14,758 nucleotides of DNA from an uncultured Clostridia bacterium (lineage in GTDB: Bacteria > Bacillota > Clostridia > Oscillospirales > Acutalibacteraceae). Each line of letters begins with the position of its first letter. Position 1 is the first letter of the stretch. The notes under the pieces were generated by a model. That model did no database searches, was not told the DNA's origin, and saw only the letters and a list, made by a program, of their open reading frames with translations. Of this stretch, positions 1-7,240 are shown in pieces. The DNA lies in assembly GCA_944382025.1 (NCBI GenBank), contig CALWMQ010000170.1:1-14758 (forward strand), written 5' to 3'. Both the position numbers and the translations under genes were made by a program.

Positions 1-76
1 ACATCCATTCCCGGCTGATGATATCGAACACGTTTCCTTTGATCTCGCCGGGTTCCAGTTCAATAAATTTTGTCAT
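1..76 (-). CDS. flavin reductase family protein, N-terminal fragment
   Basis: Only the first 25 codons lie in the window; the gene runs off the left edge. The start ATG (complement of 74-76) is preceded by an AGGAGG ribosome site at 82-88. The peptide begins MTKFIELEPGEIKGNVFD and continues to ISREWM. That spacing of an E-x-K/N-x-N-x-F element followed by an 'xxWM' is how many clostridial flavin reductase-like (FMN-binding split-barrel) proteins begin. Such proteins bind FMN and reduce flavin or act as small flavoproteins in the cytoplasm. The call rests on family resemblance of a short N-terminus, so the exact activity is open. Confidence 0.7.
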   Translation of the reverse strand, partial: MTKFIELEPGEIKGNVFDIISREWM

Positions 77-186
77 AGAATATCCTCCTGTCTGTTGGTA
101 TCGGATTGGCGCCCTTTCCGGTAACCAGTATCCGGTTTTACCGCTCCCGCGGCCAGGGCAGCCGTCAGCAGGCTTCCACCCTCACC

Positions 187-218
187 ATTATACCATAAAC
201 CGGACCGCGTGATGACAA
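187..218 (-). promoter_or_regulatory. probable promoter of the flavin reductase gene
   Basis: On the minus strand a perfect TATAAT (complement of 187-192) is preceded by TG one base upstream, giving an extended -10. A -35-like TTGTCA (complement of 213-218) sits 20 bases upstream, longer than ideal, but extended -10 promoters tolerate weak -35 boxes. The leader to the ATG would be about 105 bases. Confidence 0.45.
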
Positions 219-274
219 AACTTTCCGGGGAATGCCCTTCCTTCACGAAATCTGGGAAAAAGTTTAAAATACTG

Positions 275-305
275 TTCATACAAGTCCCCGTGAATCTGGT
301 ACACT
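275..305 (+). promoter_or_regulatory. possible promoter of the two-component operon
   Basis: TACACT at 300-305 is preceded by TGG, so it fits an extended -10 (TGnTACACT). The upstream -35 region is weak (TTCATA at 275-280, 19-base spacer). The leader to the response-regulator start would be about 95 bases. It is the best plus-strand candidate between the divergent flavin reductase promoter and the operon. Confidence 0.35.
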
Positions 306-406
306 AGTAAGAAGAAAAACGGTGTTTTTAACATGGCGGGAAAGGATAATGGGGACGAACCTGCTCCTGAAGGGTTCCCGCTGATGTCAAAAGGAGGGCT
401 TATACA

Positions 407-1114
407 ATGGCCAACAGTAAAATCATGGTGGTGGACGATGACGCCAATATCTGTGAGCTGCTGCGTTTGTACCTGGAAAAGGAAGGCTTTGACGCGGTGA
501 TCGCAGCCAACGGCGTGAAAGCACTGGATATGTTCGATGCCGAAAAGCCGGATCTCATCCTGCTGGACGTGATGATGCCCCAGCTGGACGGATGGCAGGT
601 CTGCCGTGAAATACGAAAAAAATCCCAATGCCCCATCATCATGCTGACCGCCAAAGGCGAGGTATTCGACAAGGTCCTGGGCCTGGAACTGGGCGCGGAC
701 GATTATGTGGTCAAGCCCTTTGAGGCTAAGGAAGTGATTGCCCGTGTCAAGGCGGTGCTGCGCCGCAGCGGCACTCAGAACCAGAAAAAGCCCAAGGAGG
801 TCAGTTATGACGGGCTGTACATCAATATGGAAAATTATGAGCTGCGGGTACGGGGGAAACAGATCGATACCCCGCCCAAGGAGATGGAACTGATCTATCA
901 CCTGGCCAGCAACCCCAACCGGGTATATACCCGGGATCAGCTGCTGGACGAGGTATGGGGCTTTGAATATTACGGCGACAGCCGGACAGTAGACGTCCAT
1001 GTCAAGCGGCTCCGGGAGAAACTGGATGGGGTGTCGGACCAATGGACGCTGAAAACCGTTTGGGGCGTAGGCTATAAATTCGAGGTCAAAACCCCGGGTA
1101 CGCAGAACGCTTAA
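407..1114 (+). CDS. OmpR/PhoB-type response regulator
   Basis: This is a cytoplasmic DNA-binding response regulator of 235 residues, the usual size for the family. The receiver domain (about 4-118) has the acidic cluster D10-D11-D12, phospho-acceptor D54 in LLDVMMP, switch T81 and K103 in the KPF motif. The winged-helix effector (about 132-228) has the PPKEMELIYHLASNP and RTVDVHVKRLREK signatures of the OmpR family. The start is set by an AAGGAGGG ribosome site at 391-398. It is followed after 16 bases by its histidine kinase, so the two are co-transcribed and should form a phosphorelay pair. The regulon cannot be read from sequence, although the protease gene just downstream is a natural target. 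Nothing in the sequence identifies it specifically as PhoP or WalR. Confidence 0.97.
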   Translation: MANSKIMVVDDDANICELLRLYLEKEGFDAVIAANGVKALDMFDAEKPDLILLDVMMPQLDGWQVCREIRKKSQCPIIMLTAKGEVFDKVLGLELGADDYVVKPFEAKEVIARVKAVLRRSGTQNQKKPKEVSYDGLYINMENYELRVRGKQIDTPPKEMELIYHLASNPNRVYTRDQLLDEVWGFEYYGDSRTVDVHVKRLREKLDGVSDQWTLKTVWGVGYKFEVKTPGTQNA

Positions 1115-1130
1115 ATGAGGAGATGCCCGC

Positions 1131-2582
1131 ATGTTTAAAAGCATCTTTTCCAAAATTTTTACGGTTATGTCCTTAACCATCGTTATCAGCTTTCTGGCGA
1201 TGGGCGGTATGCAGGTCTTTTTTTCCACCCGCTACTGGGTCTCTGAAAAGCAAATCCTGCTGAAGGAAAACGCGGAAAGTGTGGCCAACTTTACAGCGGA
1301 CGCCGCCTCCCAAAAAACCGACGCCTACAACGGCACCTATTACGAGATCAACGGGAATATTACAGCCCCCATGCTGAGGATGCTGTCCGGGGCCATCGAC
1401 GGTACCGCCCTGATTGTCAACAACGACTATCAGGTAATCGCGTGTTCCGAGGGCCTTAACTGCAGTCATACGGGGAAGACATTGTCTCCCGATGTCCAGG
1501 CCAAGCTGAAAAAAGGCGGGGATTTTTCCCTGGGTACCCTGGGAGGGCTGTACGCTACCCGCCAGTATACCGCCAGTCAGCCGATCCTGACTTCTACCGG
1601 CGATCAGCTGGGTTATGTACTCATGTCCTCCTCCGCGGAAAACATGGGAATGTATATCAGCGATAACATTCAGGTGTTTTTGCTGTCCGGCCTGGGGGTG
1701 CTGACCATTACTTTTATCGTGTTGTACGCCGTCACCTATCGGATGGTCCGGCCGCTGCGGCAGATGGCCGCCGCTACCCGGGCCTTCGGGGAAGGAAATT
1801 TCAGCTACCGGGTGCCGGTTCAAGGCAAGGATGAAGTGGCGGAGCTGGCCGCTGCCCTGAACACCATGGCGGTGTCCCTGTCCTCGGTGGAAGGGATGCG
1901 CCGCAGTTTTGTCGCCAATGTCTCCCACGAGCTCAAAACCCCCATGACCACCATCGCCGGATTCATTGACGGTATCCTTGACGGGACCATCCCGGATGAA
2001 AAACGGGATTATTACCTGAAGATCGTATCGGATGAGGTCAAGCGCCTATCCCGCCTGGTGAAATCCATGCTGGATCTGTCCCGGATCGATAATGGCCAGC
2101 TGAAGCTGAACCCTGTGCGCTTTGACTTGACCGAGGTGACCTGCAATACCCTGCTGTCCTTTGAACAGCGGATTGACCAGAAAAATATCCGTATCACCGA
2201 CCTGGAGGACTGCCAGCGGGAGGAAGTAACCGCCGATTATGATCTGATTGGACAGGTGGTATACAACCTGCTGGATAACGCGGTCAAATTCACCAACGAG
2301 AATGGCAGCATATCCCTGCGGGTATACCGGGAACCGGGACGGGTTATTTTCGCCGTGCGTAATACCGGCCTGGGGATTGCCGCCGGAGAGATGCCCCATA
2401 TTTTTGAACGGTTCTATAAAACCGACAAGTCCCGAGGGCTGGACAAAAACGGCGTTGGGTTGGGGCTGTATATTGTAAAAACGGTGATCAACCTCCACCA
2501 TGGCGAAATCAAAGTCAGCTCGGTGGAAGGGGAATATTGTGAGTTTTCCTTCTGGCTGCCGGATACCGGCGCCGGGAAATAA
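1131..2582 (+). CDS. HAMP-domain sensor histidine kinase
   Basis: This membrane sensor kinase of 483 residues should phosphorylate the response regulator encoded immediately upstream. Order of parts: TM1 about 10-31; an extracellular sensor region about 32-180; TM2 about 181-202; HAMP about 203-255; HisKA with H266 in VSHELKTP; HATPase about 365-478, with N-box VVYNLLDNAVKF (N379, N383), F-box HIFERFYK and G2-box GVGLGLYIV. Two oddities: the G1 box reads NTGLGI, with N411 where Asp is usual, and the sensor region carries a Cys pair (C105 and C111, CSEGLNCSHTG). A ribosome site (GAGGAG) lies in the 16-base gap after the regulator. It is likely translated as a unit with the regulator. The stimulus is unknown. 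Confidence 0.97.
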   Translation: MFKSIFSKIFTVMSLTIVISFLAMGGMQVFFSTRYWVSEKQILLKENAESVANFTADAASQKTDAYNGTYYEINGNITAPMLRMLSGAIDGTALIVNNDYQVIACSEGLNCSHTGKTLSPDVQAKLKKGGDFSLGTLGGLYATRQYTASQPILTSTGDQLGYVLMSSSAENMGMYISDNIQVFLLSGLGVLTITFIVLYAVTYRMVRPLRQMAAATRAFGEGNFSYRVPVQGKDEVAELAAALNTMAVSLSSVEGMRRSFVANVSHELKTPMTTIAGFIDGILDGTIPDEKRDYYLKIVSDEVKRLSRLVKSMLDLSRIDNGQLKLNPVRFDLTEVTCNTLLSFEQRIDQKNIRITDLEDCQREEVTADYDLIGQVVYNLLDNAVKFTNENGSISLRVYREPGRVIFAVRNTGLGIAAGEMPHIFERFYKTDKSRGLDKNGVGLGLYIVKTVINLHHGEIKVSSVEGEYCEFSFWLPDTGAGK

Positions 2583-2664
2583 ACCGATGACGGGGATTTT
2601 CCGGGTCTTTTCCGGGCGATTATCGTCCCCTTCCGAAAAATGTTTATGAAATCCTGTTTTTTTC

Positions 2665-2696
2665 TTCAACAAACGGACACAATTCTTCCGTACAAT
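2665..2696 (+). promoter_or_regulatory. possible separate promoter for the HtrA-like protease
   Basis: TACAAT at 2691-2696 is a good -10 match and lies 66 bases before the protease ATG. The -35 is poor (TTCAAC at 2665-2670, 20-base spacer), as expected if the gene needs activation, for example by the upstream response regulator. Read-through from the kinase gene is equally possible, because no clear terminator is seen between them. Confidence 0.35.
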
Positions 2697-2719
2697 AAAT
2701 ACAGATTCCAAAAAAGAAT

Positions 2720-2736
2720 GCCGCCCGCAAGGCGGC
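2720..2736 (+). promoter_or_regulatory. hairpin in the protease 5' leader
   Basis: GCCGCC (2720-2725) and GGCGGC (2731-2736) form a 6-bp all-GC stem with a CGCAA loop, about 26 bases before the protease start and just upstream of the AGGAAAGGA ribosome site. On the plus strand it has no T-tract and so is not a terminator. Read on the minus strand it is followed by ATTCTTTTTT and is terminator-like. Its role is unknown. Confidence 0.35.
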
Positions 2737-2762
2737 TTGCCATAGGAAAGGATTGAGCAATT

Positions 2763-4316
2763 ATGTCGGATTGGTTCCACCATGATCATTCAGACAGCCC
2801 CGGGACTGAGGATACGACCCCTCAGACATCCATGCCCGGCGAGGAGAACAGCGCTGGGGACAAGGAAGCCTCCGGGAGCCAGACCGCCCCTGAATCGGGC
2901 AGCTCCTGGCAGACCTCCTCCGGATGGGGCACCTCCGGTACAGACGCTTCTTCCCAGGCGCAGCAGCCCTCCGGCGGCACCGTGCCGCCTTCATCCTCCT
3001 CCTGGCAGTCCTCCCCCGGCTGGGGAACGGGCTACAACGCGAATCCCCAGAGACCCTATACACCCGGCGGCCCGGCATACAACCCTTACGGATGGCAGCA
3101 GCCTTCCTATACCGGCGGCCCCTCCTCCGGAGGCGCACCCTCTCCGCAGCCGCCTAAAAAGAAAAAGAGCGCTGGCGGGATCCTCATCGGTATCCTGGGA
3201 GGGATTTGCGCTGTGACCATTGTCACCCTGTCGGTACTGCTGGCTATGGCCTGGGATGATACCGGCACGCCCTCCGTCAGCGGCGGTTCGTCCTCTGCGG
3301 GAGAGTCCAGCACTCCCAGCGGCAATCCCGACGGTCCTAAGCTCCAGATCAATGATTTGGAAGAAGGAACCACCGGTTTGAGTACCCGGGATATCGTGAA
3401 GGCAAACCTGGATTCCACCGTGGTCATTACCATGTATGACACCGTATCCACCGGATCCTTCGGCGGGGAAACCCTGGGCGTGGCCGGCGGCGCTACCGGC
3501 ATTATCATGTCGGCGGATGGCTATATTATCACCAACTGGCACTGCGTGGTCAATGAAAACACCAAAAAGCAATATCCCAGGGTGGATGTGACCACTTATG
3601 ACGGTACGGTATATGAAAACGCCCAGGTGATTGGGTATGACGAATCCACTGACCTGGCAGTCATCCGGGTACCCGCGGTTAACCTGAAACCGGCGGAATT
3701 CGGCGATTCCACAGCGCTGGAGTTGGGCGACCGGGTGGTGGCTATCGGCAATGCCGGAGGACTGGAATGGACCGTAACCCAAGGGATCGTTTCCGGCCTG
3801 GCCCGGGACGTGTATGACGACACGGGATACGCGATCAAATGCCTGCAGGTGGATGCCGCTATCAATCCCGGCAACAGCGGCGGACCTCTGCTCAACGCCG
3901 CCGGACAGGTAATCGCTGTCAATTCCGCGAAAATCGTGGCGGAGGGATATGAGGGGCTGGGCTTTTCTATCCCCATCAATGAAGCCAAAGCCATTATTGA
4001 TGATCTGATTGAATTCGGTTATGTCAAGGGGCGCGTATCCCTGGGAATTACGGGATATTCCATTACTCAGCCTGATTATAAGGGCTTTTTGATTGAATCG
4101 ATTGCGCCTAACTCTGCTTTAGCCGGCACCGGCGCCCAGCGGGGTGATCTGATTACCCATGTGAATGACGTGCGGGTAAACAGTTACGGTGAGATGCGGT
4201 CTGAACTGGCGAAATACAAAGTCGGCGACCAGGTTACCCTGACCTTGCTGCGCATTGAAAACCGGCAGGATCGTTCCTTCACGATCACGGTCACCCTGGG
4301 AGAAGCCACGGGCTGA
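2763..4316 (+). CDS. HtrA/DegP-like S1C serine protease with PDZ domain
   Basis: This membrane-anchored trypsin-like protease (517 residues) probably degrades damaged envelope proteins outside the membrane. A Ser/Gly/Pro/Gln/Trp-rich cytoplasmic tail (about 1-130) leads through PKKKK into one TM segment (about 138-163), then a Ser/Gly linker. The S1C protease domain (about 205-405) carries the catalytic triad H260 (TNWHC), D297 (ESTDLAVI) and S372 (NPGNSGGP). One PDZ domain (about 425-512) follows. The domain order matches Firmicutes HtrA/HtrB/YyxA proteins. The tail has a repeated SSWQ-S-GWGT unit (about 47-57 and 79-89) and a related YNPYGWQQP. The gene follows the two-component pair by 180 bases, which suggests an envelope-stress module. 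A strong terminator follows. Confidence 0.95.
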   Translation: MSDWFHHDHSDSPGTEDTTPQTSMPGEENSAGDKEASGSQTAPESGSSWQTSSGWGTSGTDASSQAQQPSGGTVPPSSSSWQSSPGWGTGYNANPQRPYTPGGPAYNPYGWQQPSYTGGPSSGGAPSPQPPKKKKSAGGILIGILGGICAVTIVTLSVLLAMAWDDTGTPSVSGGSSSAGESSTPSGNPDGPKLQINDLEEGTTGLSTRDIVKANLDSTVVITMYDTVSTGSFGGETLGVAGGATGIIMSADGYIITNWHCVVNENTKKQYPRVDVTTYDGTVYENAQVIGYDESTDLAVIRVPAVNLKPAEFGDSTALELGDRVVAIGNAGGLEWTVTQGIVSGLARDVYDDTGYAIKCLQVDAAINPGNSGGPLLNAAGQVIAVNSAKIVAEGYEGLGFSIPINEAKAIIDDLIEFGYVKGRVSLGITGYSITQPDYKGFLIESIAPNSALAGTGAQRGDLITHVNDVRVNSYGEMRSELAKYKVGDQVTLTLLRIENRQDRSFTITVTLGEATG

Positions 4317-4396
4317 TGTTTTTTCTGCTGTTCATATCCGGCCCTGTGCCGGGATTGAACATAAAGTATTCCCTTTCCTTTTCCTCTCTCTTTTGC

Positions 4397-4429
4397 AAAA
4401 GAGCTTCCTGCCCTGCAGGAGGCTCTTTT
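4397..4429 (+). terminator. rho-independent terminator after the protease
   Basis: AAAAGAGC (4397-4404) pairs with GCTCTTTT (4422-4429). The stem continues through a T-G pair into TCCTG/CAGGA (4406-4410 and 4416-4420) around a five-base loop, a 14-bp stem ending in TTTT. It lies 81 bases after the protease stop codon and closes the 407-4316 unit. Confidence 0.85.
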
Positions 4430-4673
4430 CACTTTAGATCGGGAAATTATGGCTCTGCCGGTGAGAGGGCCGTGTAAAAAAGCTTGAGCACGAAGCATCA
4501 AGGAAAGCAAGCAACTCACAGCAAGGTATTTAGCCATGAAAAACTTCTGCCAGTCCGTTAGAATATAATAGCGCTTGCCTGCTTAGGGGCTGTGGGGAAA
4601 GTGACTCAAGCAAAAAAATTGAGTGCGTCTTGCGGCGTATGCCGGTAATAGGATCTTATAGGCTCCACGAAGG

Positions 4674-4692
4674 CCACCGGCTTAGCCGGTGG
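4674..4692 (+). mobile_element. possible IS200/IS605-type end hairpin (remnant)
   Basis: CCACCGGC-TTA-GCCGGTGG is a perfect 8-bp stem with a 3-base loop, preceded by CACGAAGG and followed by AACTTCCC. This context and loop resemble the right-end hairpins and omega-RNA tails of IS200/IS605-type (TnpB) elements. No transposase gene is recognisable beside it, so at most it is a decayed end. It could equally be a hairpin of an unrelated small RNA. Confidence 0.25.
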
Positions 4693-4903
4693 AACTTCCC
4701 ATCAGCTGCCACAGGACAGTTTTGGGGTTGCCCTTGGATGACATGCGGTATCGCCTTATGTCCAGCCCTTCCAAGGCCTGCGCACACCGACGGTTGGCCG
4801 GCAAAGGCAAGTTATTGCCCCACTTGTATAGGCGGTATCACTGACGGGCAGCCATAAAAAAGCGAGGGATTGAACGGTCGCTCCTTTCCTCCGCTATGCC
4901 AAG

Positions 4904-4937
4904 ATTGCCCGGTGCTGATTCCGGGAGGCCGGGCAAT
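4904..4937. other. 9-bp stem-loop in the spoVT upstream region
   Basis: ATTGCCCGG (4904-4912) and CCGGGCAAT (4929-4937) pair perfectly around a 16-base loop. No T-tract follows on either strand, so it is not a clear terminator. It lies about 240 bases upstream of spoVT and could belong to an untranslated transcript. Confidence 0.4.
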
Positions 4938-5178
4938 ATCTGCCGTGGGGGAAACCTATAGGCTGGCGATGTCCCTAAATGGTTATCTGCCGGTATAAAG
5001 GAACAGCCCAGGGATTACACAGGTATCGGCGGGTAATTGATTAACAAATTTTGAAAAAATTCCGAAAAGCTTTCCAGAAATGCCGTATAAATCCGGCGGC
5101 GGGACAAACAATAGGGAAGAACTCGTTTGTGCTCCGCGCACAGCCATTATCCATAAAACGATTACGGAGGAAAAGCCA

Positions 5179-5721
5179 ATGAAAGCTACAGGAATTGTCA
5201 GAAGAATCGACGACCTTGGTCGTGTGGTCATACCGAAGGAGATCCGTCGGACAATGCGTATACGGGAAGGGGACCCGCTGGAAATTTTTACTGACAACGA
5301 TGGGGAAGTGGTATTCAAAAAGTATTCCCCGGTGGGAGAAATGTCCCCCTTCGCCAATCAGTATGCCGATGTCATGGCCCGTGCCTGCGGCCTTCCGGTA
5401 CTGATCTGCGACCGGGATCATGTGGTAGCGGTAGCGGGCTTGTCTAAAAAGGATTATTATGAGCGGAGGATTTCCGCGCAGCTGGAAGAAATCATGGAAC
5501 AACGGACCATACACGTGGCCAAGGCAGGAGATCAGAAACGTCTCCAGCCGGTGGAAAGCATGGAACGGTATGCGGCGGTAGCGGTACCCATTATCGCGTC
5601 GGGAGATGTAACCGGGGCTGTATGCCTGATGCTGCCTGAAAGCGGCGCGATACCTGGCGAAGGGGATGTGAAACTGACACAAGTGGCGGCAGCTTTCCTG
5701 GGAAAACAAATGGAGGAATAA
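5179..5721 (+). CDS. spoVT: stage V sporulation protein T (AbrB-family regulator)
   Basis: This 180-residue protein closely matches the SpoVT family (about 178 residues in Bacillus). The N-terminal swapped-hairpin AbrB DNA-binding domain (about 1-50) begins MKATGIVRRIDDLGRVVIPK, followed by EIRRTMRIREGDPLEIF. A GAF-like sensory domain (about 55-178) includes LICDRDHVVAV and SKKDYYERRIS. SpoVT is known to adjust forespore gene expression late in sporulation, so its presence implies a spore former. The reading frame is open further upstream (to 5080), but the GGAGG ribosome site at 5167-5171 and the conserved N-terminus fix the start at 5179. The gene stands alone. A TATAAA at 5086-5091 is a possible -10, but no forespore sigma-factor promoter is clear. 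Confidence 0.96.
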   Translation: MKATGIVRRIDDLGRVVIPKEIRRTMRIREGDPLEIFTDNDGEVVFKKYSPVGEMSPFANQYADVMARACGLPVLICDRDHVVAVAGLSKKDYYERRISAQLEEIMEQRTIHVAKAGDQKRLQPVESMERYAAVAVPIIASGDVTGAVCLMLPESGAIPGEGDVKLTQVAAAFLGKQMEE

Positions 5722-5745
5722 ATCTGCGGCACATAAAGTTTTCGC

Positions 5746-5765
5746 CCGCCTTTTTCAAAAGGCGG
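5746..5765 (+). terminator. hairpin after spoVT, possible terminator
   Basis: CCGCCTTTT (5746-5754) and AAAAGGCGG (5757-5765) form a 9-bp stem 24 bases past the spoVT stop. What follows is GC-rich (CGGGGTCGAGG) rather than a T-tract, so termination efficiency is doubtful. The CTTTTxCAAAAGgC core is also the left end of the dispersed repeat in this window. Confidence 0.4.
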
Positions 5766-5922
5766 CGGGGTCGAGGGGCAGCGCCCCTGACGTATCCCGT
5801 GGGGCGGAAAACAGCGAGCAGGGGTTGGCGCCGCGGTCAAAACCGGCAGCCGCGAGAGCGGCGGGGGCGGTTTTGGGCACCGCAAGGGGAGGCGGGGCCG
5901 AGGGGCAGCGCCCCCGCCGTGT
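5746..5922 (+). repeat. dispersed structured intergenic repeat, copy A
   Basis: One of three related copies in this window (others at 10873-11020 and, inverted, 13100-13253). Its 5806-5853 segment matches 10913-10960 with one difference in 48 bases. The core folds into nested stems: GCGGT/ACCGC (5833-5837 with 5879-5883), CAAAACCG/CGGTTTTG (5838-5845 with 5868-5875) and GCCGC/GCGGC (5849-5853 with 5858-5862) capped by a GAGA tetraloop. Two GGGGC-AGC-GCCCC hairpins bracket it (about 5774-5788 and 5901-5914). Open frames through it are unlikely to be genes. Confidence 0.85.
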
Positions 5923-5988
5923 TCCGCAAGAACAGATAATTTTGGCCAGCCGGCTGTTGGTCCGTTCGTTTCCCGCAAATTGGAGAGA

Positions 5989-6011
5989 CCCTGGGGATTT
6001 TATCCCCAGGG
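5989..6011 (-). terminator. terminator-like hairpin downstream of the dehydrogenase
   Basis: CCCTGGGGAT (5989-5998) and ATCCCCAGGG (6002-6011) form a perfect 10-bp stem with a TTT loop, 38 bases past the stop of the minus-strand Gfo/Idh/MocA gene. The minus-strand tail (TCTCTCCAATTT) is only modestly T-rich. Its position favours a terminator for the 6050-8086 unit. Confidence 0.55.
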
Positions 6012-6049
6012 CCTCTGATCAGTATGTCATATTGGGTTTGCAGGCGCTA

Positions 6050-7195
6050 TCAGTCGATGGAAGGGATATGAATCTCAATCTCACGTCCCAGTTCGGCGGA
6101 TTTAGCGATGCCATCAATAATAGCCTGATTGTACAGGATCTGGCTGGTGGGAACAGGAGCTTCCCCGTTGTTCTTCACCGCGTCCAGGAAGGAACGGACC
6201 TTATGGTAGAACAGACCCTTGTCATCCTTATTGGGGACAATGGGGATAATGGTTTCGCACTGCTCGCCCGCCACATCGTGGTAGAGGGTCATGGGACCGC
6301 CGACAGTGCCGTTCCAGCAGTCGGTGGAGGGGATCCGCAGAGCGCCTTCCGTGCCCATAATAATGGTATCGCCCGGGGTATTGACATGCATGGCCCAGGA
6401 AATACGGAAATCCAGGATAATATCCCCCTCTAAACGGACGAAAGCGGCAGCGAAATCTTCCACATCGAACCGAGCCGCATCGGCAGGGTTATTATATTTG
6501 GGATTGGTGCCAAAGAAATTGGAGGTGTAACCGGTAACGGTCAAGGGCTTGGGATAGCCGATAGCATTCAGCACCATATCCATGGAGTAGCAGCCGATAT
6601 CGCCCATAGCGCCGATACCCGCGGTCTTTTTTTCAATAAAGGTGCTGTTGGGGATGCCCCGGCGGCGGCCGCCACCGGTCTGGATATAATAGATTTTACC
6701 CAGAGTCCCGGATTCCACAATCTTTTTAATCATCTTCATATTTTCGTCCATCCGGGGCTGGAACCCTATGGACAGGATCTTACCGCTGGCTTTCTCAGCC
6801 TTCATGATTTCCACCGCTTCATCGGTAGTAACGCACATGGGCTTTTCCAGCAGGACAGGCACACCCTTAAGCAGGGCGTCAATGGTGCATTCCGCATGGG
6901 TAGCGTTGTAGGTGCAGATGCTGACCGCGTCCAGCTCCTCGTTTTCCAGCATGGATTTATGATCCGGATAGCAGCGCGCGTTTTCCAGGCCATACTTCTT
7001 AAAGAATTTTTCCGCCTTTCCGGGGATCAGATCGGCGCCGGCCACGATCTCCACATCCGGCATTTGCAGATAGCTTTCGCAGTGGGCTCCGGCGATCCAT
7101 CCGGTACCGATGATTCCCACTTTCAGCTTCTTGGAGGTATCAATCTCTTTTTCCTCAGCGGCTTGGGTAAATTGGCTCAATACTGCGTCAGACAT
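6050..7195 (-). CDS. Gfo/Idh/MocA family NAD(P)-dependent oxidoreductase
   Basis: This 381-residue cytoplasmic dehydrogenase has the two-domain Gfo/Idh/MocA fold. The Rossmann domain (about 24-145) starts KVGIIGTGWIAGAHCESYL (G30-x-G32) and contains the family EKP motif (E117-K118-P119) that positions cofactor and substrate. The C-terminal substrate domain (about 146-375) contains GAMGDIGCYSMD (D199, D206), where relatives often have a catalytic His at the Cys202/Tyr203 region. A 22-residue Lys/Glu-rich N-terminal extension precedes the fold. The ribosome site (AAGGAG) is good. It lies 45 bases downstream of a TIM-barrel isomerase gene on the same strand. That pairing is typical of inositol or unusual-sugar oxidation followed by isomerisation/epimerisation, but the substrate cannot be read from sequence. 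Confidence 0.93.
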   Translation of the reverse strand: MSDAVLSQFTQAAEEKEIDTSKKLKVGIIGTGWIAGAHCESYLQMPDVEIVAGADLIPGKAEKFFKKYGLENARCYPDHKSMLENEELDAVSICTYNATHAECTIDALLKGVPVLLEKPMCVTTDEAVEIMKAEKASGKILSIGFQPRMDENMKMIKKIVESGTLGKIYYIQTGGGRRRGIPNSTFIEKKTAGIGAMGDIGCYSMDMVLNAIGYPKPLTVTGYTSNFFGTNPKYNNPADAARFDVEDFAAAFVRLEGDIILDFRISWAMHVNTPGDTIIMGTEGALRIPSTDCWNGTVGGPMTLYHDVAGEQCETIIPIVPNKDDKGLFYHKVRSFLDAVKNNGEAPVPTSQILYNQAIIDGIAKSAELGREIEIHIPSID

Positions 7196-7240
7196 ACTCT
7201 CAAACTCCTTTGCCTTATATAATAGTCAATTGAAAGGGCT

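Larger units (their letters stand above)
4430..5178. other. long intergenic region without a convincing gene
   Basis: About 750 bases separate the terminator from spoVT. The longest reading frame (4630-4857, 75 codons, Cys/Trp/Pro-rich) has no ribosome site and resembles nothing I know. The stretch holds a perfect TATAAT at 4564-4569 without a clear -35, a small A-rich-loop hairpin ACTCAA/TTGAGT (4604-4609 and 4619-4624), the CCACCGGC/GCCGGTGG hairpin at 4674-4692, and the ATTGCCCGG/CCGGGCAAT hairpin at 4904-4937. It could hold a small RNA, a decayed insertion sequence or a dead gene. I cannot decide which. Confidence 0.6.

Noticed and set aside
790..815. Internal ribosome site AAGGAGGT followed by an out-of-frame ATG in the response regulator gene
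   Set aside because: The sequence arises from the Lys-Glu-Val codons. The resulting frame is about 33 codons with no recognisable product.
188..1228. Minus-strand open frame of 346 codons over the response regulator
   Set aside because: It lies entirely antisense to a clear response regulator, has no ribosome site and resembles no family. It is open because of the codon bias of the real gene.
2583..2650. Terminator between the kinase and the protease
   Set aside because: A GGGGAT/GTCCCC pairing exists, but the loop is about 26 bases and no T-tract follows directly.
407..4316. Specific naming of the system as PhoPR, WalRK or CssRS
   Set aside because: Domain content is generic. No diagnostic sensor domain or neighbours (for example yycHIJ or pst genes) are present.
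4586..4700. tmRNA-like elements (GGGGCTGTGGGG start and a GCA-AAA-led small frame)
   Set aside because: The conserved tmRNA start, the ALAA tag ending and a T-arm GGTTCGA sequence are all missing.
5825..6433. Plus-strand frame of 202 codons running from repeat copy A into the dehydrogenase
   Set aside because: Its first part is the intergenic repeat and the rest is antisense to the Gfo/Idh/MocA gene. There is no ribosome site.
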